A DNA stretch of 64,000 nt from Pseudomonas sp. P8_241 (GTDB lineage: Bacteria > Pseudomonadota > Gammaproteobacteria > Pseudomonadales > Pseudomonadaceae): NCBI RefSeq assembly GCF_034008315.1, contig NZ_CP125377.1, positions 2,988,001 to 3,052,000 on the forward strand. The letters run 5' to 3'. This document shows positions 61,616 through 64,000 of the stretch, in pieces. A program made the translations under genes and the position numbers. Position 1 is the first letter of the stretch. Every line of letters begins with the position of its first letter. The notes beneath the pieces were generated by a model. The model did not search any database. It saw only the letters and a list, made by a program, of their open reading frames with translations, and had not been told where the DNA came from.

Positions 61616-62536
61616 TCAGGTGGGCGCCGGAGCGTGCGCTTCAGTGTTGAAAATGAAGTTGTCCGGAACGTCCGGGCCCCACAGGTACAGGGAGTTTTCC
61701 GGCGGATAATCGCCAGCGGGCCATTCACTGCCTTCGGCGATGTAGTCCATGTCTGCCGAGTATTCGCAGAAGGAACCCCACGGGTCCTGCACATAATGGA
61801 AGTAGTTCGAGCCCAGGCAATGACGGCCAGTGCCCCAGCCTTTGGTGTGTCCCGCTGCGGCCATTTGCGCGGCGCCGGAGCCGACTTCATCAATGCTGTC
61901 GACTTCCCATGCCGCGTGGTGCCAGCCCTTGGCGCTGCTTTTGGCAAACGCCACCAAATGGTGATCGCAGCCGTGAGCGGCGTGACTGAAGGCGATGACG
62001 TCCATCGACTTGTCCGAGAGCTTCAAGCCCAACGCGTGTTCATAGAAGTGCAGGGCGCCGAGCACGTCCGGGGTGAACAACAGCACATGGGACAAGCGGC
62101 GAGGGCGGACCTGTGCCAGGGCATCACGCGTTGTTGCGCCACGGCTATTGGCGGGGGTGTCACTGCTGCGGTGGGCGGTCTTGTGGTCGGGCATGGTTTT
62201 TTCGCCGACCTTGACCTGCAACAGATTGCCGTCCGGATCACGGAACCAGATGCCGGCACCTGGACGATCTTCAAAACGGCCGCCCGCGGCTTCGATCTGC
62301 TGACGCAGCGCAGCGAAGTCCTGTTCGTAGCAATTGAAACTCAGGTAGGCCAGGGATTTGGAGGCAGCCGGCAGGATCTTCGCCCACACATGTCCGTCGG
62401 CCGCCCTCAGGAGAAGTTGGTCCGAGCCACGTTCTACGTCGAGCCCGAAGCTTTCAAAGAATTGGCAGGCTTCGTCCAGCGACGGAACGTTCAGCGCGTA
62501 GTGATCAATTGAATGCACACCATGGGACACGCTCAT
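61616..62536 (-). CDS. Extradiol ring-cleavage dioxygenase (VOC, type I)
   Basis: The 306-aa protein has two VOC modules; the second carries the Fe(II) triad His150 (LSHVLL), His207 (WHHAAWEV) and Glu258 (FCEYSAD). This is the catechol-type extradiol family (BphC/2,3-dihydroxy acid type). GGAGG precedes the ATG at 62536. An AT-rich stretch with promoter-like sequence and a hairpin stand before it, so it may have its own promoter. Confidence 0.9.
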   Translation of the reverse strand: MSVSHGVHSIDHYALNVPSLDEACQFFESFGLDVERGSDQLLLRAADGHVWAKILPAASKSLAYLSFNCYEQDFAALRQQIEAAGGRFEDRPGAGIWFRDPDGNLLQVKVGEKTMPDHKTAHRSSDTPANSRGATTRDALAQVRPRRLSHVLLFTPDVLGALHFYEHALGLKLSDKSMDVIAFSHAAHGCDHHLVAFAKSSAKGWHHAAWEVDSIDEVGSGAAQMAAAGHTKGWGTGRHCLGSNYFHYVQDPWGSFCEYSADMDYIAEGSEWPAGDYPPENSLYLWGPDVPDNFIFNTEAHAPAPT

Positions 62537-62570
62537 GATTGCCTCCATTTTTAATTATTGTAATTGTAGC

Positions 62571-62597
62571 GTGCAGGGCTTGAGGACAGCCCTGCAC
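62571..62597. terminator. Hairpin between FAH-family and dioxygenase genes
   Basis: GTGCAGGGCT / AGCCCTGCAC forms a perfect 10-bp stem. On the minus strand there is no T-run; it may attenuate or protect RNA ends. Confidence 0.4.
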
Positions 62598-62615
62598 GAG
62601 TTTTGAACGGTGTTG

Positions 62616-63449
62616 TCAGGCTTCGTCGACTACCGGGTTGACCAGCTTGCCGATGCCCTCGATGGACACTTCGACCACGTCGCCGGCCTTGAGGTACACC
62701 TTTGGATTCATACCGAAACCCACGCCGGCCGGGGTGCCGCTGACGATCACGTCGCCGGCTTCCAGGGTCACCGCTTCACTGAGCGTGGAGATGATAGTGG
62801 CGACATCGAACAGCATGTCGTCGGTGTTGGCCGATTGCACGACCTTGCCGTTGACCCGGGTTTCCAGCAGCAAGCCTTTGCCGCCTGCTGGCAATTCGTC
62901 GGCGGTGACCAGGACCGGGCCGAATGCACCGGTGTCATCGAAGTTTTTGCCGACGGTCCACTGCGGCGAAATGAACTGGTAGTCACGTACCGAGCCTTCA
63001 TTGAACAGTGCGTAACCGGCAACGTGTTCGAGCGCATCTTCCTTGCGAATGTGACGACCGCCACTTTTCAGGACCACGGCCATTTCACCTTCGTAATCGA
63101 GGGTGTCGGAAACGCGCGGACGCACCAGCGGTTTGTTGTGGGCCGTCAGGCTGGAGTTCCAGCGCGGGAACAGGGTTGGGTAGCTTGGTTGAGCGTAAGG
63201 CGACTCTTTGGTGTGGTCGGCGTAGTTCAGACCCACACAAACGATCTTCGTAGGGCGCGCCATCAATGGCAGATAAGCGTCTTCGGCGATGTCGACCAGC
63301 GCCCCGTTGGCTTCGGCACCATGGGTAGTCAAGTCGACGCCGCGGGCCAGCAGCGATTCAAGAGATTCGGTACCGAGCACGCGCACGCCTTCGGCAGTGA
63401 CGACACCCAGGACAGGTTGACCTTGATTGAGGAAGCGGACGTAGCGCAT
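62616..63449 (-). CDS. Fumarylacetoacetate-hydrolase-family protein
   Basis: The 277-aa protein has the FAH-family motifs: CVGLNYADHTKES, the metal-binding DYEGEMAVV, FNEGSVRDYQF and SGTPAGVGFGM. Members hydrolyse acylpyruvates or isomerise and decarboxylate ring-fission products. Heading an operon with an extradiol dioxygenase, it probably cleaves the ring-fission product, in place of the alpha/beta hydrolase (MhpC) of the mhp pathway. It is divergent from a GntR gene. Confidence 0.9.
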   Translation of the reverse strand: MRYVRFLNQGQPVLGVVTAEGVRVLGTESLESLLARGVDLTTHGAEANGALVDIAEDAYLPLMARPTKIVCVGLNYADHTKESPYAQPSYPTLFPRWNSSLTAHNKPLVRPRVSDTLDYEGEMAVVLKSGGRHIRKEDALEHVAGYALFNEGSVRDYQFISPQWTVGKNFDDTGAFGPVLVTADELPAGGKGLLLETRVNGKVVQSANTDDMLFDVATIISTLSEAVTLEAGDVIVSGTPAGVGFGMNPKVYLKAGDVVEVSIEGIGKLVNPVVDEA

Positions 63450-63527
63450 GACGGTTTCTCTTGTTGGATTTGAAAAGGGGCGGCGCTCAAAGGCAGCCGA
63501 TCGCGTAGTCACTAAGCTAAAACCAAT

Positions 63528-63557
63528 AAAATATATCGTCAACAAAAAATATATATT
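63528..63557. promoter_or_regulatory. AT-rich divergent control region with inverted repeat
   Basis: AATATAT (63530-63536) and ATATATT (63551-63557) form an inverted repeat in the gap between FAH-family and GntR genes. It could be promoter DNA and the GntR operator. Confidence 0.35.
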
Positions 63558-63623
63558 CCTGCAGATGTGAGAAATTTTGCCTTCTGTGTATGATTCAGCA
63601 GAACAAGGCGTAAGGAGTCGAGC

Positions 63624-64000
63624 GTGAATTCCCCTCAGATCAGTTGGCAACCCGTAGACGTCGCGGAAAAACGCACGATGGCCTCGCAACTCGAAGCCAG
63701 GATTCGCCAGGACATCATCAATGGCCAACTGGCCCCAGGCAGTCGCCTGCGCCTCAAGGAGCTGGCCGACGCCTATGACGTGGGTGTGATTCCCTTGCGT
63801 GAAGCCTTGTCGCGCCTGGCCAGCAGCGGCTTCGTTTCGGCGGCGGATCAGAAGGGTTTCAGTGTCGGGCGAATTTCCGCAGCGGAAATCGCCGACATCA
63901 CCGCTGCACGATTGCACATTGAATGCAAAGCGTTGGCCGACTCCATTCGTCAGGGTGATGTGGAGTGGGAGAGTCGGGTCCTCGCCGCTCATCACAGGCT
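63624..64000 (+). CDS. GntR-family regulator, N-terminal part
   Basis: The frame starts at GTG after AAGGAGTCG and runs off the window after about 125 residues. It shows the GntR winged HTH (LEARIRQDIINGQLAPGSRL, LKELADAYDVGVIPLREAL, ALSRLASSGFV) and the start of a helical FCD-type ligand domain (AAEIADITAARLHIE). It is divergent from the aromatic operon and is the likely local repressor. The stop is not seen. Confidence 0.9.
   Translation, partial: MNSPQISWQPVDVAEKRTMASQLEARIRQDIINGQLAPGSRLRLKELADAYDVGVIPLREALSRLASSGFVSAADQKGFSVGRISAAEIADITAARLHIECKALADSIRQGDVEWESRVLAAHHR

Overview
The window looks like a Pseudomonas chromosome (high GC, OprD-type porins, BBP2-type porin, Pseudomonas-style intergenic debris). 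It is dominated by accessory catabolism for aromatic and N-heterocyclic compounds, with a few regulatory, stress and decay regions between the blocks. I saw no rRNA, tRNA or CRISPR.

Region 1 (1-7450): the end of a sugar-acid dehydrogenase-like gene, a cyclase-family hydrolase and an exported sulfatase; then a divergent histidine kinase / single-receiver pair, a broken amino-acid permease stub, a tandem double-LuxR-HTH protein, and two AT-richer genes of unknown function (a 313-aa helical protein and a 122-aa protein).

Region 2 (7590-17469): one long minus-strand operon (reductase, cytosine-deaminase-like amidohydrolase, Rid-family protein, creatininase-family amidohydrolase, three-part ABC importer of the NMT1/THI5 type, FAD-dependent oxidase, OprD porin). 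A TetR/RutR-like gene lies upstream. Two overlapping RutR-like operators sit directly against the first start codon. It looks like an uptake and ring-opening pathway for a pyrimidine-like or other N-heterocyclic substrate.

Region 3 (17.5-20.4 kb): a DmeF-like cation efflux gene, two small genes, and a 350-bp deletion derivative of an insertion sequence.

Region 4 (20.4-52.1 kb): a large aromatic-degradation island. It holds two periplasmic flavocytochrome modules of the 4-cresol dehydrogenase / vanillyl-alcohol oxidase family, each with a cytochrome c and its own small Tat-signal protein, plus an extra TatA. It also has a flavin monooxygenase, a PcpA-type hydroquinone ring-cleaving dioxygenase, a maleylacetate reductase, alpha/beta hydrolases, SDRs, a CMD-family protein, a lactonase-like metallo-beta-lactamase, an MmgE/PrpD protein, an MFS carrier, and a four-gene DUF1302/DUF1329/beta-propeller/MMPL envelope module. 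A 919-aa MalT-like LuxR regulator sits in the middle. A shared inverted-repeat motif (CACCTATC-N3-GATAGnG) occurs upstream of nearly every transcription unit in this island, always in the same orientation to the gene, and is the best candidate for a previously undescribed regulon. A plausible route is p-substituted phenol to hydroquinone-type intermediate to maleylacetate; the real substrate is not determined by sequence alone.

Region 5 (52.1-58.4 kb): a decay zone (gabD with its middle deleted, an old-yellow-enzyme 3' remnant, a doubly frameshifted LysR gene, a 2-hydroxyacid dehydrogenase fragment) with two HSL-type esterases, followed by a class III-like PHA synthase with a short PhaE/PhaR-like partner, unusual for a genus known for class II synthases.

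Region 6 (58.5-64 kb): a compact aromatic operon (fumarylacetoacetase-family hydrolase, extradiol dioxygenase, MhpA-like hydroxylase, porin) divergent from a GntR regulator that runs off the window.
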